A DNA stretch of 64,000 bases from Streptomyces sp. G-G2 (GTDB taxonomy: Bacteria; Actinomycetota; Actinomycetes; Streptomycetales; Streptomycetaceae). Position numbers and translations under genes: made by a program. Below the pieces are notes generated by a model, which saw nothing but the letters and a program-made list of their open reading frames with translations, ran no database searches and was not told where the DNA came from. Positions 1 through 8,788 of this stretch are shown here, one piece after another (positions within the stretch are counted from its first letter, which is position 1; each line of letters starts with the position of its first letter). Location: contig NZ_JASISO010000015.1 of NCBI RefSeq assembly GCF_030063135.1, forward strand, positions 1-64,000. Reading direction: 5' to 3'.

Positions 1-307
1 GCTCAGCGGCGTACTCCTGCGCGCCCCCGCCCGCACCGCCGCCGTGCACGGGCGCAGGGCGCTCGCGATGGACGCCGTACTGCTGCGGGCGCTGGACACC
101 GGGCGGGTGGACGGCGCGTCCTTCTTCGCCCACCTCTTCGCGGCCGTGCCCGCCGAGCGCGTCCTGCGGTTCCTGGACGGTGCGACCGCGCCCTGGGAGG
201 ACATCGGCATCGGTCTGCGCACCCCCCTGCTGCCCATGCTGCGCTCGCTGGTGGAACTGCCGTTGCTCCCCCGATCCGTCCCGGCCGCAGGGCCGGGGCG
301 CCGCTGA
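1..307 (+). CDS. crtY: Lycopene cyclase, C-terminal part (runs off the left edge)
   Basis: The open frame enters from the left edge and ends at 307, leaving about 100 residues. The visible tail contains FFAHLF, then a segment around VLRFLDGATAPWED, then a hydrophobic end, which is how I recognise the C-terminus of the FAD-dependent CrtY-type lycopene cyclases of actinomycetes. In the pathway CrtY closes both ends of lycopene to give beta-carotene. The stop lies 9 nt before the next start, so it is read as the first gene of a crtY-crtT-crtU operon. The FAD-binding N-terminus lies outside the window, so the assignment rests on the tail and the neighbours. Confidence 0.8.
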   Translation, partial: LSGVLLRAPARTAAVHGRRALAMDAVLLRALDTGRVDGASFFAHLFAAVPAERVLRFLDGATAPWEDIGIGLRTPLLPMLRSLVELPLLPRSVPAAGPGRR

Positions 308-316
308 AAGGCTGTC

Positions 317-1027
317 ATGTCACTGCTGCGCGACGACGCCCTGTCGGTTGCCTTCGACCACGCCGCTCCCCGCTACGACCTGCTGGTCGCCGCCAATCCC
401 GGCTACCACCGCCACCTGCGCCGCTCGGCCCGGCGTCTGGGCCTCCGGGACGAGGGCGCCGGGTCCCGCGTCCTGGACCTGGGCTGCGGGACCGGAGCCT
501 CCACGGCCGCGCTGCTGTCGGCCGCGGGCCGGGCGCGGATCACCGGGGTGGACGCCTCACGGGGCATGCTGGACCGGGCCGAGGCCAAACAGTGGCCCGG
601 GACCGTACGTTTCGTCCACGCCTCGGCCGACCGGCTCGGCGAGGTGAGCGGCGCGGAGCCCTTCGACGCCGTCTTCGCCGCCTACCTCTTGCGCAACGTG
701 CCCGACCCGGACCGGACGCTCGCGGGCGTGCGCGCGGCGATGGCGCCGGGCGCGCGGATCGCCGTCCACGAGTACGCGCTCAGCGGGAAGCCGGTGCACC
801 GCGCGCTGTGGACGGCGGTCTGCCGGGCGGTGATCCTGCCCCTGGGCAGGGCCGGCGGGGACACGGAGCTGTACGAGCACCTGTGGCGCAGCGTGCTCGG
901 CTTCGACACGGCGGGGGTGTTCGCCCAGCGGATGCGCGCCGCGGGCTTCACGGACGTACGGGTGCTGCCGCTGCCGGGCTGGCAGACGGGGATCACCCAC
1001 ACCTTCGTGGGCCGGGCCGCCGCGTGA
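317..1027 (+). CDS. crtT: Carotenoid-cluster SAM methyltransferase CrtT
   Basis: A 236-residue class I SAM-dependent methyltransferase. The SAM-binding motif I, VLDLGCGTGAST, lies at about residues 52-63, followed by the acidic ribose-binding Asp (TGVDAS) and a post-motif DAVFAAYLLRNVPD like the UbiE/COQ5 family. In Streptomyces crt clusters the gene between crtY and crtU is called crtT; its exact substrate in isorenieratene formation is not certain. The ATG at 317 is preceded by an AAAGG-like ribosome site 9 nt after crtY. Its stop overlaps the crtU start by 4 nt (GTGA), which implies translational coupling. Confidence 0.85.
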   Translation: MSLLRDDALSVAFDHAAPRYDLLVAANPGYHRHLRRSARRLGLRDEGAGSRVLDLGCGTGASTAALLSAAGRARITGVDASRGMLDRAEAKQWPGTVRFVHASADRLGEVSGAEPFDAVFAAYLLRNVPDPDRTLAGVRAAMAPGARIAVHEYALSGKPVHRALWTAVCRAVILPLGRAGGDTELYEHLWRSVLGFDTAGVFAQRMRAAGFTDVRVLPLPGWQTGITHTFVGRAAA

Positions 1028-2574
1028 GCGGGTACCCGGGCCGGGACCGTCGGGCCCGGCGGGTAGACGTCGGCGGGGGAAGGGAGCGGGTCGGGCCCGA
1101 CGGACCTCGGGTGGCGGTGGTGGGCGGCGGCATCGCGGGGCTCGCGGCGGCGACCGCGCTCGCGGAGCGGGGCGTGCGCGTCACCCTGTACGAGCGGGAC
1201 GCGCAGTTCGGCGGACGGCTGGCCGGGTGGCGGACGGTGCTGGCGGACGGGTCCCGGGCGACGATGAGCCGGGGTTTCCACGCCTTCTTCCGGCAGTACT
1301 ACAACCTGCGGGCGCTGCTGCGCCGCACCGACCCCGGGCTGCACGGTCTGACGGGGCTGCCGGACTATCCGCTGCGCCACCGCGACGGTGGACAGGACGG
1401 TTTCGCGCGGGTCCCGCGCACGCCGCCGCTCAGCGCGCTCGGATTCGTGGCACGGAGCCCGTCCTTCGGCTGGCGGGATCTCGGGCGGATGAACGCGCGG
1501 GCCGCCCTGCCCCTGCTGGACGTCGGGGTGCCGGGGGTGTACGAGGCGCTGGACGAGGTGAGCGCCAGCGCGTTCCTGGCCCGGATCCGCTTCCCGGAGG
1601 CGGCGCACCACCTGGCTTTCGAGGTGTTCTCGCGGAGCTTCTTCGCGGATCCGGCGACCCTGTCGGCGGCGGAGCTGGTGCTCATGTTCCACATCTACTT
1701 CCTGGGCTCCAGCGAGGGGCTGCTGTTCGACGTGCCGCGCGAACCGTTCCCGCAGGCGCTGTGGGATCCGCTGGCCCGGTACCTGGAGGGTCTTGGTGCG
1801 GAGCTCCGCACGGGTACCCCGGTGCGCGAGGTGCGCCCCCTGGGCGCGGAGCGGATGGAGGTCGTGGCGGCGGAGACGGCCGAGCGGTTCGACGGGGTGG
1901 TACTGGCCCTGGACACGGGCGGTCTGCGGTCGGTGGTGGGCGGTTCACCGGAGCTGGTGGGTCCGGCCTGGCGGGCCCGGGTCGGCGCCCTGCGGACGAC
2001 GCCGCCGTTCCTCGTGTCGCGGCTGTGGCTGTCGCGGCCGGTGGCGGCGGACCGGCACGGCTTCCTCGGGACCAGCGGCTTCGACGGGCTCGACAACGTG
2101 AGCGTCCTGGACCGGTGGGAGGGTGAGGCGCACCGGTGGGCGCTGCGGTCGGGCGGGTCGGTGGTGGAACTGCACGCCTACGCGGTGGACCCGGCCGAGC
2201 GGCGCGCGGAGGTGGAGGACCGGATGGCGCGCCGGCTGCGGGAGGTGTACCCGGAGACGGCGGACGCGAAGATCGTGGACGCGCGGCACGAGTGGCGCGA
2301 GGACTGTCCGCTGTTCGCCGTCGGGGGGTACCGGGAGCGGCCGGGCGTGCGCACGGGTGACGCCCGCGTGACGATGGCCGGGGACCTGGTGCGCACGGGG
2401 CTGCCCGTCGCGCTGATGGAACGGGCCGCCACGAGCGGGTTCCTGGCGGCGAACGCCCAGTTGGAGCGGTGGGGCGTGCGGGGCGAGCCGCTGTGGACCG
2501 TACCGCGGCGGGGCCGCTCCGCCGTGGCGAGGGCCTTGGCGGGCCTGGGCGAGCGGCCGGGCGGCGGGCGGTGA
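1024..2574 (+). CDS. crtU: Beta-carotene desaturase/methyltransferase CrtU (isorenieratene synthase)
   Basis: A 516-residue FAD-dependent amine-oxidase/phytoene-desaturase family protein. The N-terminal dinucleotide-binding motif is VAVVGGGIAGLAAA (about residues 29-42), followed by the acidic Glu of LYERD and GGRLAGW. CrtU converts the beta-ionone rings of beta-carotene to the aromatic phi rings of isorenieratene by desaturation and methyl shift. The frame stays open far upstream, but the GTG at 1024 overlaps the crtT stop by 4 nt, the same arrangement used throughout this cluster, and gives a sensible short N-terminus. The gene ends 88 nt before the convergent crtV stop. Confidence 0.88.
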   Translation: MSGYPGRDRRARRVDVGGGRERVGPDGPRVAVVGGGIAGLAAATALAERGVRVTLYERDAQFGGRLAGWRTVLADGSRATMSRGFHAFFRQYYNLRALLRRTDPGLHGLTGLPDYPLRHRDGGQDGFARVPRTPPLSALGFVARSPSFGWRDLGRMNARAALPLLDVGVPGVYEALDEVSASAFLARIRFPEAAHHLAFEVFSRSFFADPATLSAAELVLMFHIYFLGSSEGLLFDVPREPFPQALWDPLARYLEGLGAELRTGTPVREVRPLGAERMEVVAAETAERFDGVVLALDTGGLRSVVGGSPELVGPAWRARVGALRTTPPFLVSRLWLSRPVAADRHGFLGTSGFDGLDNVSVLDRWEGEAHRWALRSGGSVVELHAYAVDPAERRAEVEDRMARRLREVYPETADAKIVDARHEWREDCPLFAVGGYRERPGVRTGDARVTMAGDLVRTGLPVALMERAATSGFLAANAQLERWGVRGEPLWTVPRRGRSAVARALAGLGERPGGGR

Positions 2575-2662
2575 CGACCTGGCGGCGGGGGACGGTGACG
2601 GGCGGGGAGGCCGCGGGTGACGGCTGGGCGGCGGCGCCCGTCCCGCCGGGGCGCGGCCGGGT

Positions 2663-3661
2663 TCAGCCGGGGAAGCGGCCGGTGCCGCGCAGTTCCCAGC
2701 GGCGCTCCGCGTAGGCGAGGTCGTCCCGCCACAGCCGGCCCGCCGCGCGCCGTACGAGGGGCCGCAGCAGGGGGGCCGCGGCGCGGGCGACGGCGAAGCC
2801 GGGGCGGCCGGAGCTCGCGACGACGGCTTCGACGACGCGGGTGCGGGGGCGGCCATCGCGGTCGGTTCCCAGGGGCGTGGCGTGGGTCTCGACGACGGAA
2901 CCCGCCCCCTCGCCCTCGACGATGCGCATCACGACGGTGCGGGGGCCGGGGGCGGTGAACTCCGCGGTGACGGGCACCACGACGCGCGGGGCCACCTTGA
3001 AGGAGACCCGGACGGTGAGGACGCCGGAGTCGGCGCCGACGTCGAGCACGCTCAGGTCGACGAAGGAGTACGGGTGGAACCACGCTCCGTGCCACGGGTC
3101 GAGGCGGTTGGCGACGATGTCCTCGGGCTCGCACGTGCCCGTACCGGTGTACACCGTGGCCAGGGAGGTGGCGGCGGGCGGGCGGAGCGGCACCGCGGGG
3201 GTGTCGAGGGGCGGTTCGCCGCCGTAGTCGTCCAGCCGCACCCAGGCGAGCACGCCGTCGTCGTGGGCGGGGTGGGGGCTCCAGCCCGCGAAGGGGGCGC
3301 CGCTCAGCGCGAGTCCGTGCCAGGGGCAGATCAGGGTGCCGCGATGGACGGGGGCCTGGGCCAGGGCGGCGCCGAGGTGCGGGCAGGCGCCCGGGCCCGC
3401 GACGAGGGCGCCGTCGCCGCCGCGCCAGGCCACGATCTCGCGACCGCCGACCGTGGCGCCGAAGGCGGAGTCCGCTCGTACGGCCGAACTCGGGCCGAGT
3501 ACGTACCAGTTGCCGGTGGGGCGGCCCTGGGCCTGTTTGAGCGCCGCGGCGATGAGCGCGGGTGAGGCCTCCCGCCAGGTGGGCCGCTGCCGGTGCCAGG
3601 CCACCGGGTCGCTGCGCAGGCTGACCGGGAAGCGGTGGCGGCGGGCGGGACGCGGGCTCAT
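2663..3661 (-). CDS. crtV: Rieske [2Fe-2S] protein in the crtV position (DUF5914-like)
   Basis: A 332-residue protein with an N-terminal Rieske domain: Cys93-x-His95 (ACPHLG) and Cys112-x2-His115 (ICPWHG), the complete cluster ligand set with 16 residues between pairs. The remainder is a beta-rich domain resembling the C-terminal part of carotenoid-cluster Rieske proteins. The gene occupies the place called crtV in Streptomyces crt clusters, where the name methylesterase has been used; the sequence instead indicates an iron-sulfur redox protein. The start ATG at 3661 overlaps the crtB stop by 4 nt (ATGA). It is the last gene of the crtE-I-B-V operon and converges on crtU. Confidence 0.8.
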   Translation of the reverse strand: MSPRPARRHRFPVSLRSDPVAWHRQRPTWREASPALIAAALKQAQGRPTGNWYVLGPSSAVRADSAFGATVGGREIVAWRGGDGALVAGPGACPHLGAALAQAPVHRGTLICPWHGLALSGAPFAGWSPHPAHDDGVLAWVRLDDYGGEPPLDTPAVPLRPPAATSLATVYTGTGTCEPEDIVANRLDPWHGAWFHPYSFVDLSVLDVGADSGVLTVRVSFKVAPRVVVPVTAEFTAPGPRTVVMRIVEGEGAGSVVETHATPLGTDRDGRPRTRVVEAVVASSGRPGFAVARAAAPLLRPLVRRAAGRLWRDDLAYAERRWELRGTGRFPG

Positions 3662-4650
3662 GAGGACGACTCCTCGACGACGGGTGCGGCGGGCGCGGTA
3701 CGGGCGGCGCGGGCCGCGGGGGCCGCGGGGGCCGCCAGGCGGGCCGCGGCGATCCTGGCCAGTCCGACGGCGGCGACCGCCGCTCGCCGGGTCAGGGGGA
3801 CGGCGGAGCGCTGGTGGACGCTGGCGTACCCGTCCCGGGCGACGGCGTCGAGGATGCCCCCGTAGAGGATGAAGGCGGTACGGACGCAGGGCCGCGAGAC
3901 GGGTTCGAGCATGTCCAGCCCCGGTTCCGCGGCGGCGTAGAACCGACGGGTGAGGGCGGCGGCGGAGCGCAGGGCGCGGACGATGCGGGGGTCGCGCCGG
4001 CCGGTGCGCCTGCTCCACTGGAGCAGCTCCCGGTCCACGCCGTCGGCGCCCAGCAGGTCGGCGGGCAGGTAGACCCGGTCGCGGTCGAGGTCCTCGCCCA
4101 CGTCCCGCAGGAAGTTGGTGAGCTGGAAGGCCTCCCCGAGCGCCGCGGCGTGCGGAGCGGCCTCCTCCCGCGAGGTGGTGTGGCCGAGTACGGGAAGCAT
4201 CTGGAGCCCGATGACGGCGGCGGAGCCGTGCATGTAACCCCGCAGGGCGTCCAGGGTGGCGTAGTCGGTGACGGTGAGGTCGCTGCGCATGGACCCCAGG
4301 AAGTCGTCGAAGTGGTGGTGGGGAATGCGGTAGCGGTGTGCGGTGTGGGCGACGGCGGTGACCACGGGGTGGTGGCCGGGGGCGCCGTTCATCGCCGTAC
4401 GGAGATCGACGGAGAGGGCGTGCAGACGTTGCGCGCGGTCGCCGGAGACCGCCGGGTCGTCGACGATGTCGTCGGCGAGCCGGGCGAAGCCGTAGAGGGC
4501 GTGCACGGCCGGGCGGCGGCGGGCGGGCAGCAGCCGGGTGGCGAGGAAGTACGTCCTGCCGTGCTGGGCGTTGAGGCGGCGGCACCGGGTGAAGGCCGCA
4601 CGCAGTGCGGGGTCGGTGATCGCGGCCGCGTCGAGTTCGCGCCGTGTCAT
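3658..4650 (-). CDS. crtB: Phytoene synthase
   Basis: A 330-residue squalene/phytoene synthase. Both Asp-rich motifs for Mg-diphosphate binding are present: DDIVD at residues 60-64 and DVGED at 183-187, with the family signature [16 protein letters not shown] leading into YLPADLL. It condenses two geranylgeranyl diphosphates to phytoene. The C-terminal 40 residues are an Ala/Pro/Arg-rich tail of no clear function. The ATG at 4650 overlaps the crtI stop by 4 nt (ATGA), and the crtB stop overlaps the crtV start in the same way, so the gene is embedded in a translationally coupled operon. Confidence 0.93.
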   Translation of the reverse strand: MTRRELDAAAITDPALRAAFTRCRRLNAQHGRTYFLATRLLPARRRPAVHALYGFARLADDIVDDPAVSGDRAQRLHALSVDLRTAMNGAPGHHPVVTAVAHTAHRYRIPHHHFDDFLGSMRSDLTVTDYATLDALRGYMHGSAAVIGLQMLPVLGHTTSREEAAPHAAALGEAFQLTNFLRDVGEDLDRDRVYLPADLLGADGVDRELLQWSRRTGRRDPRIVRALRSAAALTRRFYAAAEPGLDMLEPVSRPCVRTAFILYGGILDAVARDGYASVHQRSAVPLTRRAAVAAVGLARIAAARLAAPAAPAARAARTAPAAPVVEESSS

Positions 4651-6188
4651 GCGGGGTTGCCCTTCTTCTCCTCGGGAAGTGGCCGGGCCGCGCTCCGGCG
4701 GGTGGCTCCGGGCAGCCCGGTGATCCGCGCGGCGGCGAGGCGGCCGGAGATCAGGACGGTGGGGACGCCTACGCCCGGGGTGGTGCCGCACCCGGCGAGT
4801 ACGGCGTTGGCCGTGCCCCGCACGAGGTTGCGGGGCCGGAAGGGGCCCGTCTGGGGGAAGGTGTGGGCGACGGAGAAGGGGGTGCCCGCGGCGTGGCCCC
4901 GCGCGGCCCAGTCGGCGGGGGTGACGAGGACCTCCGTGTCGATGGCGTCCTCGAAGCCGGTGAGCCCGCGGCGCTCCAACTCCCGGAGCAGGGTGTCCCG
5001 GTAGCGGGGCCCGAGGTACGTCCAGCGGACGGCCGAGGGTCCGACGGTGGTGTTGGGGCAGGGGGCCAGCACGTAGTGGGTGTGCTTCCCGGGCGGCGCG
5101 AGGGCCGGGTCGGTGGCGGTGGGCCGGGTGACGAGGAGCGAGGGGTCGCTCATCAGGGCGCCCGTGCGGGTGAGCTCCTTGAAGGTCTGCTTCCAGGCGG
5201 CGCCGAACAGGATGGTGTGGTGGGCGAGTTCGGGCCAGGTCCGGTCGGTTCCGACGTGCAGGACGACGGCCGACGGGGAGTGGCGCAGGGCGACCGGGCG
5301 GCGCGGCCGGCCGCCGAGGAGGTGGTAGGCGACGGGCAGGTCGGGGGTGAGGACGACGGCGTCGCAGGGGACGCGCCCTCGGTCGGTGACGACGGCGGTG
5401 ATCCGGTCGCCCACGCGCTCCAGACGCGTGGCCGTCTGCCCGTACAGGAGCGTGGCACCCGCGTCCGCCGCGGCCTGGGACATCGCGGTGGGTACGGCGT
5501 GCATCCCGCCTTCGGGGAAGTAGACGCCGGCGATGGTGTCCATGTAGGCGATGACGGCGTAGGCGGCGAGCGCGCGGGCCGGGGGTACGCCCGCGTAGAG
5601 GGCCTGGAAGGAGAAGACGCGCTGGAGCCGCTCGTCCGAGAGGAACTGCCCGATCTTCGGCTGGAGGCGCCCGAATCCGCCCAGTGCGGCGAGCTTGACG
5701 AGGTCCGGGTTCAGGAGCGAGAAGGGCGAGTCGAAGTTGGTGTCGATGAACCGGCCCATCTGGGCTCGGTAGAGCTCGTGCAGCCACTGGCGCAGGCACC
5801 GGTAACCGGCGGCTTCCCGGCCTCCGGCGAAGCGTTCGATCTCGGCTTCCATCGCTTGGGCGCCCGTATGGACGTCGAGGCTGCTGCCGTCCGCGAAGCG
5901 GGCGTGGTAGGCCGGGTGGAGCGGCCGCAGGGTGAGCCGCCGCGACATCTCCTGGCCGACCGCAGCGAAAGCCTCCTCCAGCAGGTGCGGCATGGTGAGG
6001 ACGGTGGGGCCGCTGTCGAAGCGGTAACCATCGCGCTCGATGCGGCCCGCCCGGCCGCCGGGCAGGGGGTCGCGTTCGACGATGGTGACGCGCCGCCCCG
6101 CGCAGAGGAGGTGCAGGGCGGCGGAGAGACCGGCGAGTCCGGCGCCGACGACCACCACGTGGTCGGTACGTCCCGTGACCGCCTTCAC
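4647..6188 (-). CDS. crtI: Phytoene desaturase
   Basis: A 513-residue CrtI-type FAD-dependent desaturase. The Rossmann motif [14 protein letters not shown] begins near residue 10, followed by [12 protein letters not shown] and, near the C-terminus, the family signature around [18 protein letters not shown] where the FAD is held. It introduces the double bonds that turn phytoene into lycopene. The frame is open much further upstream, but the GTG at 6188 overlaps the crtE stop by 4 nt (GTGA) and places the FAD motif at the expected distance from the start. The first codon is therefore inferred from coupling rather than from a strong ribosome site. Confidence 0.92.
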   Translation of the reverse strand: MKAVTGRTDHVVVVGAGLAGLSAALHLLCAGRRVTIVERDPLPGGRAGRIERDGYRFDSGPTVLTMPHLLEEAFAAVGQEMSRRLTLRPLHPAYHARFADGSSLDVHTGAQAMEAEIERFAGGREAAGYRCLRQWLHELYRAQMGRFIDTNFDSPFSLLNPDLVKLAALGGFGRLQPKIGQFLSDERLQRVFSFQALYAGVPPARALAAYAVIAYMDTIAGVYFPEGGMHAVPTAMSQAAADAGATLLYGQTATRLERVGDRITAVVTDRGRVPCDAVVLTPDLPVAYHLLGGRPRRPVALRHSPSAVVLHVGTDRTWPELAHHTILFGAAWKQTFKELTRTGALMSDPSLLVTRPTATDPALAPPGKHTHYVLAPCPNTTVGPSAVRWTYLGPRYRDTLLRELERRGLTGFEDAIDTEVLVTPADWAARGHAAGTPFSVAHTFPQTGPFRPRNLVRGTANAVLAGCGTTPGVGVPTVLISGRLAAARITGLPGATRRSAARPLPEEKKGNPA

Positions 6189-7405
6189 CGGACCCCTCCC
6201 TCGCGGCCCGTGGGTGCGGGGCTCGCCGTGAGCGCGGAGGGCGAGGCGACGCGTTCCAGCAGCTCGGCGAGGCGCCGGGCCGCGAGGCCGTGCAGACCCG
6301 CCGCGGCGAAGGCGCGTTCGCAGGCCCGCACCAGGCGCGCGATCCGCCGTTCGACCAGGGCCGGGGCCCCCGTGGAGCGCAGGGCGTCGCGGACCGCGGC
6401 CAGCAGGGAGCCGGACAGGTCGGCTTCCTCCCGGCAGGCGCGCAGGAGGTCGATGACCTCGGTGGCGCCGGTGGCGCGGGCCCGGGTGTGGGCCAGGGCG
6501 ACGAGGTACGTCGCCTTGCCGGAGCGGATGTCGTCTCCCGAGGGCTTTCCGGTCACGGCCGGGTCGCCGAACACGCCGAGGAGGTCGTCGCGCAGCTGGA
6601 AGGCGATGCCCGCGCACCGGCCGGCGGCCGTCAGGGCCGTTGACGTGGCCTCGTCGGCGCCCGCCAGCGCCGCGCCGAGGGCCAGCGGCTGTTCGACGGT
6701 GTAGCGGGCGGTCTTCAGGCAGACGGTACGGATGGCTTGCGCGGCGGAGCGGGAGGTGGTCGCCTGGCCGCGGAGGTCGAGGTACTGGCCCGCGACCATC
6801 TCGGTCCGCATGGCCCGCCAGATCCGCAGGACGTCCGTACGTACCGCGGGATCGAGGTCGGCCCCGGCCACCAGGTCGTCGGCCCGGGCGAGCGCGAGGT
6901 CCCCGGCGAGCACGGCGGCCGACGTGGCGAACGACGACGGGCCCGAGCCCCGCGGGGACGCCGCGGTCGGGTACTGGCACGCGAGCTGGCGGTGGAAGGA
7001 CGGGCGGCCGCGGCGTACGGCCGACTGGTCCATGACGTCGTCGTGGATCAGCGCACAGGTCTGGATGAGTTCGAGCGCGGCCGCGACGCGCAGGGCCGCT
7101 GCGGTGTGCGTGTCACCGCCGCCGCAGGCGCGCAGGGCCCACCAGAGGAACTGGGGCCGGATGCGCGAGCCGCCGCTCAGGGTGAAGGAGGACAGCCGCT
7201 CCGTGATGTCGGTGGCGAAGACCTCGTCGAGGGCGCGGCTGTCTTCCACGAGTTCGGCGCACAGGAGCCTCAGCTCGCGGGCCACGGCGCCCGCCACGTC
7301 CGCGTCGACGGCGTCCGCCCGCGCGGCGCCCGCGACGGGAAACGCGGCCAGGTGTGTCCGTTGAGAGGTTGGCAGGGGATGTCGGGCAACCGACCTCGCG
7401 TGCAT
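6185..7405 (-). CDS. crtE: Geranylgeranyl diphosphate synthase (polyprenyl synthetase)
   Basis: A 406-residue trans-isoprenyl diphosphate synthase. The first aspartate-rich motif is complete (DDVMD, residues 122-126). The second region reads [10 protein letters not shown], so its last position is Gly rather than Asp, a variation known among bacterial polyprenyl synthases. GGSRIRP (residues 78-84) carries the Arg that binds isopentenyl diphosphate. It makes the C20 precursor for CrtB. The ATG at 7405 has GGAGG about 5 nt upstream. It is the first gene of the minus-strand crtE-I-B-V operon, behind an ECF-type promoter candidate. Confidence 0.92.
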   Translation of the reverse strand: MHARSVARHPLPTSQRTHLAAFPVAGAARADAVDADVAGAVARELRLLCAELVEDSRALDEVFATDITERLSSFTLSGGSRIRPQFLWWALRACGGGDTHTAAALRVAAALELIQTCALIHDDVMDQSAVRRGRPSFHRQLACQYPTAASPRGSGPSSFATSAAVLAGDLALARADDLVAGADLDPAVRTDVLRIWRAMRTEMVAGQYLDLRGQATTSRSAAQAIRTVCLKTARYTVEQPLALGAALAGADEATSTALTAAGRCAGIAFQLRDDLLGVFGDPAVTGKPSGDDIRSGKATYLVALAHTRARATGATEVIDLLRACREEADLSGSLLAAVRDALRSTGAPALVERRIARLVRACERAFAAAGLHGLAARRLAELLERVASPSALTASPAPTGREGGVR

Positions 7406-7460
7406 CTGGTCCTCCGGATCGTGAAGGGGCGCTTGCCCCCTGTTCCGCCCTCGCGGGGCG

Positions 7461-7484
7461 GACGGATGCGCTCGGTCGGGTTCC
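7461..7484 (-). promoter_or_regulatory. Candidate ECF-sigma promoter of crtE
   Basis: On the minus strand GGAAC (7480-7484) and CGTC (7461-7464) are separated by 15 nt, the layout typical of extracytoplasmic-function sigma promoters, and lie about 56-79 nt upstream of the crtE start. In S. coelicolor the crt genes are light-induced through the ECF factor LitS; a similar control here is inference, as no lit genes are in this window. Confidence 0.45.
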
Positions 7485-7499
7485 CTTGAGCCACAGCCA

Positions 7500-8220
7500 T
7501 CCGTCCCCCGCCGCGACGGCCGTCACCACACGGGGCAGCCGATCCACCCGATGGGGCGCATCAGGACGGGGCAGGGGCGCGGGAGGGTTCGCCCGGGTGG
7601 CGGCCTCGCCGGGGAGCCTCCACGCGGCCGCGAAGGCGCCGGCCGCCAGGTGTGCGGAGCCGGTGAGGGCTGCGGAGAGCGGCGCGGCGTCGCTGGCATC
7701 CGCCCCGGCGCGGCGCCGGCTCGCGGTGGCCAGAGCGCGCCCGGCGGGCGCAGAGCGTCGCGGCTCGCAGGACGCTGCCGTGCGCGCCTCTCGTGGTCCG
7801 GGGTCCGGGACTCAGGAGTCGGGGCTCGGGGGTCGGGGCTCGGAGCGCATGCCCGGCCCGTCCGCGGGGAGGAGGACGCTTCGGCGAGGTCGTTTCGGCC
7901 GACGGTCGCGGGCGGCGGAGCCCGCGTCGCGCGGAGGACCTGGACGGCGCACGGACCCATCGCGTCGGATGGCCTTCCCGCCGCCGTGCGCCGTGACGCC
8001 GACCACCCGTCCGGCGCGTCACCGCCCGCGACGAGTCGCACGCGGAGCGTGCGCCTGCTGGGCCAGTCGGACCGGGATCCGGCGTCGCCCGCCCCGCCCG
8101 CGCCGCCCGCCGGGCCCGCCCGAGGGGCTAGGACCCTCTCCCGACGCCCGACCACACCCACCTGACCTGCGAATTTAAGGAGGCAATACCCGCCTTGGTC
8201 AACTTTTTATCCTCACGTAC
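7500..8220. other. Long non-coding gap between crtE and the MarR gene
   Basis: About 720 bases in which the open frames on both strands are long only because of high GC. None has a recognisable motif, and their predicted proteins are low-complexity Arg/Pro/Ala strings. A stretch of short GTCGGGGCTC-like repeats occurs around 7800-7850. I see no supported gene here. Confidence 0.6.
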
Positions 8221-8228
8221 CCGATTTG

Positions 8229-8273
8229 ATTTGCCTGGAGCAACCAACCTTTTTACGGTTGCCTAGAGCAACC
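8229..8273 (+). promoter_or_regulatory. Tandem MarR operators overlapping a promoter
   Basis: Two related inverted repeats lie just upstream of the MarR gene: TTGCCTGGAGCAA at 8231-8243 and GGTTGCCTAGAGCAACC at 8257-8273, the latter a perfect 6-bp palindrome with 5-bp centre. Their centres are 28 bp apart. A -35/-10 pair (TTGCCT at 8231-8236, TACGGT at 8254-8259, spacing 17) is interleaved with them, so a bound repressor would occlude RNA polymerase. Autoregulation by the downstream MarR protein is inferred. Confidence 0.7.
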
Positions 8274-8287
8274 ACCTGGGAGGTGTG

Positions 8288-8719
8288 ATGGCCGGACAGA
8301 CGCGGTACGAGGAACTGGCTCGCGAGCTCAGCGCCATCGGCGCCGTGAAGAGGGACATGGGGCGGATCCTGCCCCAGGGCTGCCCGGTGGCCTCCGCCGC
8401 CGTGATGACGCTCCTCGGCAGACACGGCGCCATGCGGATGAGCGGGCTGGCCGAGCTGCTCTCCGTGGACATGTCGGTGACCAGCCGCCATGTCGCGCAT
8501 CTCGCGGACCGGGGCTGGGTCGAACGCTCCCCCGACCCAGCCGACAGGCGCTCGCGCATCCTGCGCCTCACCACCACCGGGCAGGAGCAGCTGGACGAGC
8601 TCTCCCGTCGTACGACACGGCTCCTCGCCGACCGGCTGAGCGACTGGACCGACGACGAGGTGAGCCGGCTCGCCCAGCTCATGAGCCGACTGCGCACGAG
8701 CTTCGGCGACGGCCGCTGA
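8288..8719 (+). CDS. MarR family transcriptional regulator
   Basis: A 143-residue winged-helix MarR protein. The recognition region runs through GLAELLSVDMSVTSRHVAHLADRGW and is followed by the wing RSPDPADRRSRILRLT, where the Asp and two Arg residues that touch DNA in this family are present. GGGAGG sits 4 nt before the ATG at 8288; a GTG three bases upstream is possible but too close to that site. It lies directly behind two palindromic operators and 70 nt before an MFS exporter on the same strand. The natural reading is a repressor of itself and of the exporter, released by a small ligand. Confidence 0.9.
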   Translation: MAGQTRYEELARELSAIGAVKRDMGRILPQGCPVASAAVMTLLGRHGAMRMSGLAELLSVDMSVTSRHVAHLADRGWVERSPDPADRRSRILRLTTTGQEQLDELSRRTTRLLADRLSDWTDDEVSRLAQLMSRLRTSFGDGR

Positions 8720-8788
8720 CCGCGGCGGTCCCCGGGACACGACAGAACCGATCACCCGAACGCCCGCATGAAGAACGTTAGGAAGCCC

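Noticed and set aside
7354..8178. Several 150-270 codon frames between crtE and the MarR gene on both strands
   Set aside because: All are Arg/Pro/Ala/Gly-rich, lack motifs and ribosome sites, and overlap each other; no support for coding.
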